Positions 45,730 through 54,508 are shown, counted from the stretch's first letter. The stretch is DNA of 64,000 bases from Sporosalibacterium faouarense (GCF_016765695.1 NZ_JAETGO010000037.1:62001-126000); one strand, 5' to 3'. Numbers and translations: made by a program. Notes: a model not told the origin generated them from the sequence alone.

Positions 45730-47396
45730 CCAATAGTTAAGAAAGTAATTCCACTATAATAAAATGAGTTTATTAGATTCTTTATATTCCCTACTTCAAT
45801 ACTGAACAATTGATGTGTTATTCTTCTTGAATTGTCACTACCTAAAATATTAATTTCATTTAAAGCTCCGACGTTAAATTCAAAAAATGGTATAAAAGTA
45901 AATAATACTGCAAAGGCACATACTACAATTAACATTGTAATGAAAACATTTCTGGGTTTTGTCCCAAATCCACCTATTTTATAAAATATAAGCCACTTCA
46001 AAAAATATCTCATTGATTCAATAGGTCTAATAAGGTAAAGCTTATTTAGAGCAATTAAATACTTAATATAATCTAAAATGTGACTACGAGCTTGATTATT
46101 TAATTTGTTCTTGTAAAAATTAACCCTTTGATTCAGGCTATTCTTATAATTAATCAATTTTATTTTTCTCTTAGAAGCTCTCTTTGGCGTTTCAATTTCA
46201 TCATATAATCTTGATTTAATTTCACACTTCCTATATTCAAGATATGATTCATCTTCATCGTCATATTGTCCTAAATTACTAAAATTTTCTTTAAGCATTC
46301 TAAATTGTTCAGCCTTTTCCATGAAAGTCGTACTCTTATCTTGTTTATAAATTAATTTTTTAACATTATTCTTGTACCAATCAAGTCTAATTTGACCTAA
46401 TATTATTGTATTCAATATGTCAATTCTCTTGATATCTACCGGGATATACTTAGTTGGGTTTAAATTTAATACATTTTCTATTCTGCATTCTATTATTTCC
46501 AAGAATCTGCAATATGCAAACTGCATATTTACGTAATCATAGAAGTGATTATCCTTAAATGTAATATTACTACTTTCTGCATATGATTGCCTAAAAGAAA
46601 TTTCTCCTTTTCCAAATATTGATCTAGTAAAATCAATACTCATATGTTGAATTTTATCTTTCCTGCTTGGCATAAAGGTTGTACAACTGAAATCTAAATC
46701 ACCGTTTCCAAATTCAGCACCTTTAAAGCTTACACTCTGACCCCCAAAACTAGCTCTATTAAAACTTATATTTCCTGTTTTAAATTTAACATTATTAAAA
46801 TAGGAAGACCCTCTAAAATCTGCAAATTTGAAACTCACATCTCCATTACTAAAATGTGCCTCTCTGAAATCAATACATTTATTATAAAACTTCACATTTT
46901 CAAAATTAATATTTCCAGTACCAAAATTAGTGTTCCTAAAGTCTACTTGTCTAGCTATAAACTCCGAGTCTTTAAAACTAATATTCCCATCTCCAAACTT
47001 ACAGTTTCTAAAATCTATTGTCCTATTTTTAAAAATGGCATTGTCAAAAGCTATACGCTTGTTTTCTTTTAAATTAAAGAATGCAGAAAATGCAGTAAAT
47101 CCGATTATAGGGATTTTTCTATCTTTTGAATTGCATATTTTATTAATGTCTATCTCACCTAATGAAAAGTCTTCTATGTAACAGTAATCTAAATTTACAG
47201 TTTTACCCTCATAAATAGACCTATAAATATCTTCTTTCCTAACAATATCCAATTCTAAGATTTCATCATTTCCATCTTCATATACAAACTGAAAAACAGC
47301 AGTCCCTTGACTTGGCAATCTATTATGTGCACTATTTCTCTTAATTCTCGTTATATCTAAGCTACTTCTTTTAGTCTTTATAAGCTTATACATCAT
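45609..47396 (-). CDS. Two-helix potassium channel with a long N-terminal repeat domain
   Basis: This is a protein of about 595 residues. Residues about 105-290 are a solenoid of roughly 18-20-residue units of the pattern F-G-x-G-x-I-x-F (DFRNCKFGDGNISFKDSEF; DFRNTNFGTGNINFENVKF; SFNRASFGGQSVSFKGAEF), related in style to pentapeptide repeats. A charged helical linker (about 340-450) leads to a pore module: helix FITMLIVVCAFAVLFTFIPF, then filter TIGYGD (554-559), then helix IFEGFLGIFLMSYFTVSFV. The filter is that of K+ channels. ATG 47,396 or 47,393 follows TGGAG. The repeat domain may gate the pore or bind a ligand; its trigger is unknown. Confidence 0.82.
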   Translation of the reverse strand: MMYKLIKTKRSSLDITRIKRNSAHNRLPSQGTAVFQFVYEDGNDEILELDIVRKEDIYRSIYEGKTVNLDYCYIEDFSLGEIDINKICNSKDRKIPIIGFTAFSAFFNLKENKRIAFDNAIFKNRTIDFRNCKFGDGNISFKDSEFIARQVDFRNTNFGTGNINFENVKFYNKCIDFREAHFSNGDVSFKFADFRGSSYFNNVKFKTGNISFNRASFGGQSVSFKGAEFGNGDLDFSCTTFMPSRKDKIQHMSIDFTRSIFGKGEISFRQSYAESSNITFKDNHFYDYVNMQFAYCRFLEIIECRIENVLNLNPTKYIPVDIKRIDILNTIILGQIRLDWYKNNVKKLIYKQDKSTTFMEKAEQFRMLKENFSNLGQYDDEDESYLEYRKCEIKSRLYDEIETPKRASKRKIKLINYKNSLNQRVNFYKNKLNNQARSHILDYIKYLIALNKLYLIRPIESMRYFLKWLIFYKIGGFGTKPRNVFITMLIVVCAFAVLFTFIPFFEFNVGALNEINILGSDNSRRITHQLFSIEVGNIKNLINSFYYSGITFLTIGYGDIHPLNTPTKLLSIFEGFLGIFLMSYFTVSFVRKLLR

Positions 47397-47607
47397 TACC
47401 AATCACTCCATTTTCATGATATCTGATAGCATTCCAAGTCAAAGATTCCTTAAATGCAACATTCCTTAAATATTATACCATATATCCCATATTTTACATA
47501 TTGCTGGAATGGTTGAGCTTAGTTTTGTAAGTCTAAATTCCATTGCTATTTAAAATGATCACCTTTTAATTATGTCATTAATTGTACTTATCAAAAAAGT
47601 TAAAAGA

Positions 47608-47623
47608 CTAGGGTTCCCCCTAG
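47608..47623 (-). terminator. Terminator of the MFS exporter gene
   Basis: On the minus strand CTAGGG-GGAA-CCCTAG is followed by TCTTTTAACTTTTTTG. It lies about 55 bases after the MFS stop codon. Confidence 0.75.
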
Positions 47624-47676
47624 CCAATAAACTACCAAGTTGTATATATAGCCTATTTAATGTATCTAAATAATTT

Positions 47677-48954
47677 TTAAGAAATTTCACTTTTTCTTTC
47701 TATTTGACCTTCAATTCTACCTGTTAACCAACCTCTCAGCCAGAATACTGTTCCTATAAATAGTACCCCGCCTCCAACTAATGGTAGTAGATATGCCTCT
47801 ATATGTTCAAGTAATAATCCTGATAAGATCAATGCCATGGGAGCAATAATTTTAGCTCCACCCATACCTATACTTAGGACCCGCCCTCTAAGATTACTTG
47901 GTATCTTTATCTGCATAAAGTATATAATAGGAATATCTATAAAAGAAACAATTAATCCAAATAACAGATTACAAATTGCATAATATATAAGATAAATATA
48001 TTCAACAAAGATGCCTGATTGTATTATTAAGGGTATACCAATCATAAGAATAATCGTAGCTAATCCCAAGGTCATTATCTTCAATAATCTATCGTAGTCC
48101 ATCTTTTTCATAATATATTTTATAATTGTAGCTCCTAATATCATTCCTATGGGAAAAAAGCTTTTAACAATTCCATAAGTGCTTGAACTCAATTTTAATA
48201 CTTGATTTATGATATAGGGTAAAGGTACAGTTATACAAAGGCTTATAAAAAAGTTTATTGCTATCAACAAACTAACTATTGCTATCACATCTTTTCGACT
48301 TAAGATATAATTAATTCCCACTTTAAAATCTCGAAAGAAGCCAAGATTTTCTTCTTCTCCATCTATTCCTGTTTTATTAAGGTTAAAATCAATCATGCTT
48401 TCAAAAATAACAGATATTAGAAAGGAAACTCCATTAAACAGAATAAATAGATCAATACTTATAAAAGCAAAAACCATCCCCCCTATAGCTGGACCTGCTA
48501 TAGAAGCTAAAGATTCAATTATTGTTGTAACTGAATTTATTTTTAATAGTTTGCTATCAGTTACAATGTTAGGCTTTGCAGTGTTAAATGTAATACCAAA
48601 TATGGTCGTTAATCCTGAAGTTAAAAATGTACTTATATAAATGGTTGCAAATGTTAAACTATTATATTTGCTAACTATAAATAGAATAATAAACATTAAT
48701 CCATTTAATAAATCCATAATTATAACAATTCTTTTTTTGTTAAATCTGTCTGATACTACACCTGCAATTGGATTGAAAATAATAACTGCAATAACATTTA
48801 ACATAAGTGTTGTTGCAAAGCTCATACCTGATTCTGTTATTTTTAAAACATAGAGTCCTATAACAAAAGTATAAATAGCAGACCCTAATATTGATATTAG
48901 CATTCCAATCGAAAAAAAAGATAGATTCAAATTTTCTCTCTTAGAAATCAACAT
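47677..48954 (-). CDS. MFS multidrug/macrolide-type exporter
   Basis: This is a 425-residue major facilitator with twelve predicted membrane helices. The A-motif-like loop GVVSDRFNKKRIVIIMDLLN follows helix 2. Overall it resembles the MefA/MdfA-like drug exporters of Gram-positives (GIVKSFFPIGMILGATIIKY in helix 7-8). The ATG at 48,954 lies 6 bases after AGGGGTG; an upstream GTG overlaps that site. It is transcribed from a 19-bp-spacer promoter (48,979-49,009) directly downstream of the MerR-methyltransferase gene, so it is probably induced by a ligand of that regulator. The substrate cannot be read from sequence. Confidence 0.85.
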   Translation of the reverse strand: MLISKRENLNLSFFSIGMLISILGSAIYTFVIGLYVLKITESGMSFATTLMLNVIAVIIFNPIAGVVSDRFNKKRIVIIMDLLNGLMFIILFIVSKYNSLTFATIYISTFLTSGLTTIFGITFNTAKPNIVTDSKLLKINSVTTIIESLASIAGPAIGGMVFAFISIDLFILFNGVSFLISVIFESMIDFNLNKTGIDGEEENLGFFRDFKVGINYILSRKDVIAIVSLLIAINFFISLCITVPLPYIINQVLKLSSSTYGIVKSFFPIGMILGATIIKYIMKKMDYDRLLKIMTLGLATIILMIGIPLIIQSGIFVEYIYLIYYAICNLLFGLIVSFIDIPIIYFMQIKIPSNLRGRVLSIGMGGAKIIAPMALILSGLLLEHIEAYLLPLVGGGVLFIGTVFWLRGWLTGRIEGQIERKSEIS

Positions 48955-48978
48955 AAGTATCACCCCTATCTAATACTT

Positions 48979-49009
48979 ATGTTAACCTATAGACTTAACC
49001 CAATGTCAA
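48979..49009 (-). promoter_or_regulatory. MerR-type promoter of the MFS exporter
   Basis: On the minus strand a perfect TTGACA (complement of 49,004-49,009) and TAACAT (48,979-48,984) are separated by 19 bases. That over-long spacing is the hallmark of promoters activated by MerR proteins, which twist the DNA. The spacer holds TTAA...CTATAG...TTAA partial symmetry. A MerR-type gene lies immediately upstream. Confidence 0.75.
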
Positions 49010-49045
49010 CAACATAAAGTGATCAATTTCTTAACCTTATTTAAT

Positions 49046-49071
49046 AAAAGGTTGGGTTAACCCAACCTTTT
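49046..49071 (-). terminator. Terminator containing the MerR-methyltransferase stop codon
   Basis: AAAAGGTTGGGTTAACCCAACCTTTT is a perfect palindrome written here only by its halves: AAAAGGTTGGG, central TTAA, CCCAACCTTTT, followed by ATTAAAT. The TAA stop of the upstream gene forms part of the loop. It would separate the regulator transcript from the exporter promoter 40 bases on. Confidence 0.85.
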
Positions 49072-50280
49072 ACCATGATATTGATAAGTATAAACAACCT
49101 CACCATCAACAAAATAATTTTCAAACAGACCACCTTTTTCTATATAGTCTGAAATATTTTCTTGTAAGCACTTATATCCCAGTCCACTTAGTTTATTTTT
49201 CACATTATTCAAGAGAAAATTTTTTCTATGCGAATCCTCTATTAAGCTATTTGATGCAAAGTTCTTAAAAAGTATGTAACTTCCAATTAAATCAGCTTGG
49301 TCTTTTACATATTTGTTTATATCTTCTAATAAAAATTCAGTATGAGCAAAGGAATAATTACTTGTTCCTGAATAATCAATGAGTAAATCTATAGTTTTTT
49401 CTTGAATGGGTATTTCTTTAAAATCTGAGCATATAAAGAGTATATTCTTCTTGTTATCTGATCTTTCAAGAATGTTTTTTAAAAGTCTATGTTTATTGAT
49501 ATCATGATCTATTGCTATGTATAAACAATCATCAGGTAGTAAATGGTATATATTCCTAAGTAAAAAGCCTACCCCAGACCCTAACTCTAGGACAGTTTTG
49601 TTATCTAATTCTTGAAAAGCAGTACTTCTTTTTAGCCAATCAATCCCTTTATAAATATTTTCAAGATAATTACCATCTGTTGAACTAATATATTTTGTAA
49701 TAAAATTATGGTTGTAATGACTCTTATCTTCAATTTTATCTTTTGATATCATCACTATCCCATCTTGAATTAAATACTCTTCACCACATTTACAAGAAAG
49801 TAGACCATTCAGAATTTGGTTATCTATTATATCACCTTTTTTTATTATTAAGGAAGATTTACAATTCAAACATTTTAATTTAGACAATGTATCTAAGGAA
49901 ACACCTATGGTAAACTTTTTCTTATTATTACATTCATCAAGCTCTTTGAGTTTACTTTTTATTTTTACTTTTGTTAATTCAAGTTTTTTTATTTCCTCAA
50001 CTACACACTGATACTTGTTTTCAAAAAGCATCTTATAATATTCATCTTTTTGATAAATAGTCATGTTCCCTAGAGAATTAAACATAAAGATTGTCTTAAT
50101 TTCACTTAGTTTAAATCCCATCTCTTTTAATAAAAACACTTCATTAATACTTTCTTGACACTGAATATCAAAAGAATACTGACCATTTACCTTATCTGGA
50201 AGTAACAAATCTAAATCCATATAATGTCTTATAGTATCTATACTCACCTGATTTTTTTTAGCAAACTCTCCAATTCTCAT
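49057..50280 (-). CDS. MerR regulator fused to a Trm112-like zinc ribbon and SAM methyltransferase
   Basis: This is a 407-residue fusion. Residues 1-70 are a MerR winged HTH (MRIGEFAKKNQVSIDTIRHY; LLKEMGFKLSEIKTIF). About 75-120 is the antiparallel dimer helix. Four cysteines (C137, C140, C163, C165) in LKCLNCKSS...LSCKCGEEYLIQDGI form a Trm112-like ribbon. Residues 190-407 are a class I methyltransferase with motif I VLELGSGVGFLLRN (230-243) and AIDHD. The MerR part should bind the exporter promoter downstream; the methyltransferase part may act as the drug-sensing domain or may modify a small molecule. A TAGGAGG site precedes the ATG. Confidence 0.85.
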   Translation of the reverse strand: MRIGEFAKKNQVSIDTIRHYMDLDLLLPDKVNGQYSFDIQCQESINEVFLLKEMGFKLSEIKTIFMFNSLGNMTIYQKDEYYKMLFENKYQCVVEEIKKLELTKVKIKSKLKELDECNNKKKFTIGVSLDTLSKLKCLNCKSSLIIKKGDIIDNQILNGLLSCKCGEEYLIQDGIVMISKDKIEDKSHYNHNFITKYISSTDGNYLENIYKGIDWLKRSTAFQELDNKTVLELGSGVGFLLRNIYHLLPDDCLYIAIDHDINKHRLLKNILERSDNKKNILFICSDFKEIPIQEKTIDLLIDYSGTSNYSFAHTEFLLEDINKYVKDQADLIGSYILFKNFASNSLIEDSHRKNFLLNNVKNKLSGLGYKCLQENISDYIEKGGLFENYFVDGEVVYTYQYHGKRLG

Positions 50281-50573
50281 AATTCCTCCTAATGTATATA
50301 TATCGTGAAGTGACCATTTTCTTCAAAAGGTTATTCTTGAATATAATGCTAGTAAACCTAAGTCTGTCGTTCCTTATTGGGTATAAATTCCTCTACGCTA
50401 ATCCCTCGAATATCCTATCATCTTTCTTTTCATTAACTAGTCATATAATAATGAAAAAAAATAAATTATTGCTGGGGAAATAGTCAGATTTCAACTCCTT
50501 GTAACAAATAATTACATAAATTAATGTCAAAAGAAATACTTACTTAGTGAAAAATTGACTTTATAATTTATAC
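50281..50573. other. Intergenic region upstream of the MerR fusion
   Basis: About 290 bases without a supported gene. It should contain the promoter of the MerR-methyltransferase gene, but no -35/-10 pair stood out. A 63-codon plus-strand frame here has no ribosome site and an odd composition, so I do not annotate it. Confidence 0.4.
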
Positions 50574-50906
50574 TTAATATAGCTTATTACTCTTATAACC
50601 ATTATAGGCATTATATAATCCAAATATTAATATTATATACGACACTAATCCTAACAAAATTGTCGGTATGCTAATAAATTGTAGAACATAACCAAGTTTA
50701 AGTGCATAAGCTGTATTCCTCATAATATAGGGTATAAAAAAGTAGTTCTTAATAAAATCTAATACTACTATAATAATTCTTAGACTAAAAAACCATATCC
50801 CATACTTATAAATATTTCCTTCCTTAATTTTTAAAGCACAGATTACTAATCCAATCATAAATACAAAAACTGAAAAAGTAATATGTATTATATTAATTAA
50901 ATTCAT
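50574..50906 (-). CDS. Small membrane protein of unknown function
   Basis: This is a 110-residue hydrophobic protein with three to four predicted helices (IIHITFSVFVFMIGLVICAL; WFFSLRIIIVVLDFIKNYFF; FISIPTILLGLVSYIILIF) and a short polar tail. AAAGGAGAATC lies about 9 bases before the ATG. I do not recognise the family. It is a single gene between two resistance-type genes. Confidence 0.6.
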   Translation of the reverse strand: MNLINIIHITFSVFVFMIGLVICALKIKEGNIYKYGIWFFSLRIIIVVLDFIKNYFFIPYIMRNTAYALKLGYVLQFISIPTILLGLVSYIILIFGLYNAYNGYKSNKLY

Positions 50907-50986
50907 TTGAAATGATTCTCCTTTCCCTAATCCAAACTCATTTTTATACCTCTGATAATTTAAGATTACCTAATAAAATTCAACAT

Positions 50987-51024
50987 TTGAAGAAATAGCA
51001 TATTTACAAATTCAATATATTTTT
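50987..51024. repeat. Dispersed repeat, copy A
   Basis: A 38-base segment containing GCATATTTACAAATTCAATA recurs with a few differences at 59,144-59,181 and in shorter form at 62,400-62,436, always in the same orientation and at gene borders. This copy ends in the stop codon of the kinase gene. Confidence 0.6.
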
Positions 51025-51943
51025 ATAATTTAATAAGGTAATTATATACAAACTCACAATTCTCAATATCTTTCTTCAATAGTAATTCGTCTGGTGCTGC
51101 TTCTTCAAATGTCCAACAAATACTTAAAGCATATAATACAAATAAGGCAATGGTAATAGTTTTCTTAGTCTCATTAAATTTCGTACTAAAAATATTTATC
51201 ATATCATCTAGGATTTCTTTTTTATTTTCTTCTTCTGAAATATCTAAATGATTGGTCATAAATCTAGCAGATTCAAAATATGGTGGTCCTAAAACTCCAT
51301 GGGGGTCTATTGCCTTCCAATTACCATTTTCATCTTGTAGTATATTCCAGTGATGTAAGTCACCGTGTAATAAAGCTACTTGACTATCATTAGATTCAAC
51401 CTCTTTAAAAAACTTTTCTGCTTCATCAATAAAATGTATCATCTTACTACCAACTTTGTTCTCTGTTCTGGCCTTTTTAAATGCCCTATTGATCCATTGA
51501 CTATATGTCGGAAATCCATCCTTAGCATCAGTAAATAAAGGTACCTTAGCAATCAATTCAGCTGCAATAGTGATTTGTTCTCTATGATTTTTTAAAGATG
51601 TTAAACATTTACCGGGTACTATCCGTTCTAAAAGTAAAGCCCCAATATCCATATCCAAAGCATAGCATTTACATACACACTCTTCATTAAATAGAGATAG
51701 AGCTTTCATTTCTGTATATTTTTCAGGATGTGGTCCTTCTAATTTAAGCACCACATCTCCATATTTCTTCGATTTAGCAAAATATATAAGATTTATAGAT
51801 AAGTCTTCAACTATTTTAAAGTCGTATAATTGCCACTTTCCCTTACATATATCAATAATTTTAGGTAATTGCAAAATCCATTCTTCCCCATTTTCATCAA
51901 AACGCCTTATAGATTTAGTCTTAAATTCCTCAGTTATCAGCAT
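51023..51943 (-). CDS. APH(6)/Hur-type antibiotic kinase
   Basis: This is a 306-residue kinase-fold protein of the aminoglycoside/hydroxyurea phosphotransferase family. The catalytic loop HGDLHHWN is at 193-200 (D195 as base) and the metal-binding segment is AIDPHGVLGP (D213). The N-lobe has LLERIVPGKCL. Family members phosphorylate streptomycin at position 6 or hydroxyurea; the substrate here is not provable. It is preceded by AAAGGTGAG and follows a DUF402 gene by 18 bases, so they may share a transcript. Confidence 0.78.
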   Translation of the reverse strand: MLITEEFKTKSIRRFDENGEEWILQLPKIIDICKGKWQLYDFKIVEDLSINLIYFAKSKKYGDVVLKLEGPHPEKYTEMKALSLFNEECVCKCYALDMDIGALLLERIVPGKCLTSLKNHREQITIAAELIAKVPLFTDAKDGFPTYSQWINRAFKKARTENKVGSKMIHFIDEAEKFFKEVESNDSQVALLHGDLHHWNILQDENGNWKAIDPHGVLGPPYFESARFMTNHLDISEEENKKEILDDMINIFSTKFNETKKTITIALFVLYALSICWTFEEAAPDELLLKKDIENCEFVYNYLIKL

Positions 51944-51961
51944 ATTAAAATCTCACCTTTC

Positions 51962-52498
51962 TTAAGAAGTCATCATAAGTTTTAAGTAAGTCTCTCTAGA
52001 ATTAATAACATAATTACTATTGTTATTGATTTGATCTATTAACTTTCTAGCTTCTTTATATGCTAAATTATATTCACCATCGGTTATTTCTCCATTCTCA
52101 AGAGCTTCCTCCAATTCATCCTCATCCAGTAAAAAAACTTCTCCATTTGCCAGTACAACAACATCTAAGAATAAGTCGTCGAAATATAATTTGCCATCTT
52201 CATTAACACCATGTTCTTTGATTATATCAAAATACCATTGAATTAAATTATACTCATGATCATACATTGCGATAACTGCATAATTATAATCAACTGGTAA
52301 ATACTTAACCCAAATATAACCATCATTAGCCAATTGTAAAGTACTACCTTCAAATTTTACGATTAGTGGCTCCTCTATTTTATCTATATATAATATGGAA
52401 ACATAGCCCTTGAATTCATTATTTTCTATATATTTTTGTTTATATCTTCTTTTAATTAGACGTTCCCAGTCAGAGCTATCGACTAACTTCCTCTTCAT
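51962..52498 (-). CDS. DUF402 family protein (possible nucleotide phosphatase)
   Basis: This is a 178-residue protein with the DUF402 pattern: GYIWVKYLPVDYNYAVIAMY, LIQWYFDI and the acidic LFLDVVVLANGEVFLLDEDE. Characterised relatives (Ntdp, FomD) hydrolyse nucleoside di- and triphosphates or related adducts using a cluster of aspartates like that seen here. The ATG at 52,498 is preferred over a GTG nine bases upstream. It lies between a membrane protein gene and the APH-type kinase. Confidence 0.78.
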   Translation of the reverse strand: MKRKLVDSSDWERLIKRRYKQKYIENNEFKGYVSILYIDKIEEPLIVKFEGSTLQLANDGYIWVKYLPVDYNYAVIAMYDHEYNLIQWYFDIIKEHGVNEDGKLYFDDLFLDVVVLANGEVFLLDEDELEEALENGEITDGEYNLAYKEARKLIDQINNNSNYVINSRETYLKLMMTS

Positions 52499-52519
52499 AC
52501 TTATCACTTCTTTCTTTTT

Positions 52520-53068
52520 TTACTCTTCATAATCCAAATATCCTAATTCCCTTTCTGACTCTCTCATTAGTAGTAGCATCAATATATACATTACAAAAGA
52601 ATATATAATTATAACAATAAATAGAATTGCTACCAATCCAGGTACAACAAATCCTAATAAAATTATCAAGTTATTAATTAGATATAACATCCATCTTGTC
52701 ATAGCCTTTTTTGAAAGTTCTATCTTTTCTTGTTGTTGGGCTAATTCAGAAATACCATTACATATTTTGTAAACCATTATTAAGTTAATTACAGTGACTG
52801 CTATACCTATTACTAACATTAATGGTGGGCCATAGGTTATATTGACACCGCCTGCATTATTCTGAGGTTGAAATATATCAAGAATTGACAGAAATATAAG
52901 AGGTAATGCTAAGTTCTTTGCTGTGCTAAAATTTTGATTCTTATTCATAAGTGTCTTAAGACCTATAAATATAAATATATATCCTACAAAATCTGGTAAT
53001 ATATCGAATCCGTTGAATCTAAAATCAAACATAAAGAGAAATCCCCAAAATAATTTATTAAATCCCAT
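52520..53068 (-). CDS. Integral membrane protein of unknown function
   Basis: This is a 182-residue protein with four to five predicted helices (FVGYIFIFIGLKTLM; LPLIFLSILDIF; PLMLVIGIAVTVINLIMVYK; IILLGFVVPGLVAILFIVII) and the N-terminal motif FDFRFNGFDILPDFVGYI, seen in many clostridial membrane proteins of unknown role. The C-terminus is charged. TTTAGGAGG precedes the ATG by 7 bases. No function is proposed. Confidence 0.68.
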   Translation of the reverse strand: MGFNKLFWGFLFMFDFRFNGFDILPDFVGYIFIFIGLKTLMNKNQNFSTAKNLALPLIFLSILDIFQPQNNAGGVNITYGPPLMLVIGIAVTVINLIMVYKICNGISELAQQQEKIELSKKAMTRWMLYLINNLIILLGFVVPGLVAILFIVIIIYSFVMYILMLLLMRESERELGYLDYEE

Positions 53069-53110
53069 AATACTACCTCCTAAAACATTTAAATTATACT
53101 TACTTAAGCA

Positions 53111-53746
53111 CTAATCTATTTTAGTTCCTCCCCACTCTATCACGGTAAATCCAGAGCGTTCAAAGGGCTTTAACTCCTGAGTCTTGATTTCTGTATACTT
53201 GTCTAGTGGCTTAAAAACCATAAAAACTCTCTGTATACTATCTGGTTTTGGTTTAATAGTAAGATTAGCTAAATCAGCGTATTCATTTCCTGCAAAATGA
53301 ATTAAATTATAGTTATTACCTTTCATCAATGGCAACCAATATACGATAAATTCATTGTATTCCTTTGGACTTAATCCCAAATAAGCTAACTTTTCCTGTA
53401 GAAACTCAGCTGTGTTTTCACCTTTAACTACAAACCCTTCATTTATATCCCAATTGTTCTCATACTCTCCTTCCCAGAATAAATAGCTATATTCTTTTCC
53501 ATCTTGTAGATTAGTAAGAGAACCATCTGGATTTGCTAATACATTCCATTCATCATTATATGTTGGATATGTCACAAGCAAATCACCATCGAATTCTAAT
53601 TTAACCTGGACCTCTGTCTTTTCCTCAGGATATAAATAAATTACAGGCTTACTTCCTAAACAGGGTACTCCCCCTTCACATTTTCCAATCCCTATTACTA
53701 TAACAACTAAAATCAACACTATAACAATTAACTTTGATTTCTTCAA
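53111..53746 (-). CDS. Secreted or membrane-anchored protein with a KPVIYLYP motif
   Basis: This is a 211-residue protein with an N-terminal hydrophobic signal/anchor (KLIVIVLILVVIVIGIG, about 4-20) and an extracytoplasmic domain beginning SKPVIYLYPEEKTEVQVKLE. It contains WNVLANPDGSLTNL and YLFWEGEYEN. The KPVIYLYP start recurs in exported proteins of many bacteria, but I know of no assigned function. The start is TTG at 53,746 behind GGGGGGAAGG. The lone Cys at 23 is not in a clean lipobox. Confidence 0.65.
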   Translation of the reverse strand: MKKSKLIVIVLILVVIVIGIGKCEGGVPCLGSKPVIYLYPEEKTEVQVKLEFDGDLLVTYPTYNDEWNVLANPDGSLTNLQDGKEYSYLFWEGEYENNWDINEGFVVKGENTAEFLQEKLAYLGLSPKEYNEFIVYWLPLMKGNNYNLIHFAGNEYADLANLTIKPKPDSIQRVFMVFKPLDKYTEIKTQELKPFERSGFTVIEWGGTKID

Positions 53747-53779
53747 TTTACCTTCCCCCCAATTTTATATGCAATTATC

Positions 53780-54508
53780 TCAATTATATATCGGTTCTAA
53801 AAATGATACCCTTCTCTTACCAATCGTGAAATGCTTTATTCTATTATAACCTTTATGCTTTATGATTTCTTTTTTATCAGTGATTATGGTCATAATAGAA
53901 TCAGGTTTTAGATTTAAAAGCATACTATTGAGAAATTGTTCTAGACTATTCCCTTCATCCCCTGACCACTCTACTAGATTCCCATAAGGAATATCAGTCA
54001 TAATTAGATCTACAGAATTAGATATGCCTTTATTATTTAGTGCATCTTTTTTAAAGCATTCGACAGTTGTACTTTTATCTAAGCCTCCTAACATTTCTTT
54101 TAGCCTTATTCCACTATTCAACGCTTTTTTATGGGAACTCTTTCCAAATTCCTCTATGTATCCTTTAATTTCTTCAATACGATTTTCCATACCTTCTTCT
54201 GTTAAAAGTGATAAGTTGCGAGCCGCTAAACTAATCATTTCCTCATTAATATCAGATGCCATTATCTTTGAAAAACTTTTCCCGTAAAGAAATCCTAATG
54301 TTGTTAGTAAGTAAGCTCCACCACAGCAAGGATCATATATAGTAATCTTTCCATTATTCCCTTTTTCTTCTAAATGATTTTTGCTCCTTAAAAATATTTC
54401 ACTTGCCAATCTAACAGGAAAAGAAGTTGCTCCTTTTCGGTTATACAGCACATGTCCACTAGCAAAGTCTTCATAGTTCTTACGTTCTTTCTCAAAAATG
54501 TATTTCAT
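53780..54508 (-). CDS. AviRa-type 23S rRNA methyltransferase
   Basis: This is a 242-residue Rossmann methyltransferase matching AviRa throughout: DFASGHVLYNRKGATSFPVR, LASEIFLRS, motif I IYDPCCGGAYLLTTLGFLYG, ASDINEEMISLAARNLSLL and motif IV DLIMTDIPYGNLVEWSG. AviRa methylates a guanosine in the 23S rRNA peptidyl-transferase region and gives avilamycin resistance in its producer. Clostridial homologues may protect against orthosomycins or serve another function. Motif I has Gly-Ala where AviRa usually has Gly-Tyr neighbours, but is otherwise intact. Confidence 0.83.
   Translation of the reverse strand: MKYIFEKERKNYEDFASGHVLYNRKGATSFPVRLASEIFLRSKNHLEEKGNNGKITIYDPCCGGAYLLTTLGFLYGKSFSKIMASDINEEMISLAARNLSLLTEEGMENRIEEIKGYIEEFGKSSHKKALNSGIRLKEMLGGLDKSTTVECFKKDALNNKGISNSVDLIMTDIPYGNLVEWSGDEGNSLEQFLNSMLLNLKPDSIMTIITDKKEIIKHKGYNRIKHFTIGKRRVSFLEPIYN

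Noticed and set aside
34169-47500. A complete prophage or integrative element
   Set aside because: No integrase, excisionase, portal, capsid, relaxase or attachment repeats could be found; only an XRE gene and a broken ImmA-like gene hint at one.
50292-50483. A 63-codon plus-strand frame upstream of the MerR fusion
   Set aside because: No ribosome site and Phe/Leu/Lys-rich low-complexity composition; it lies in the promoter region of the divergent gene.
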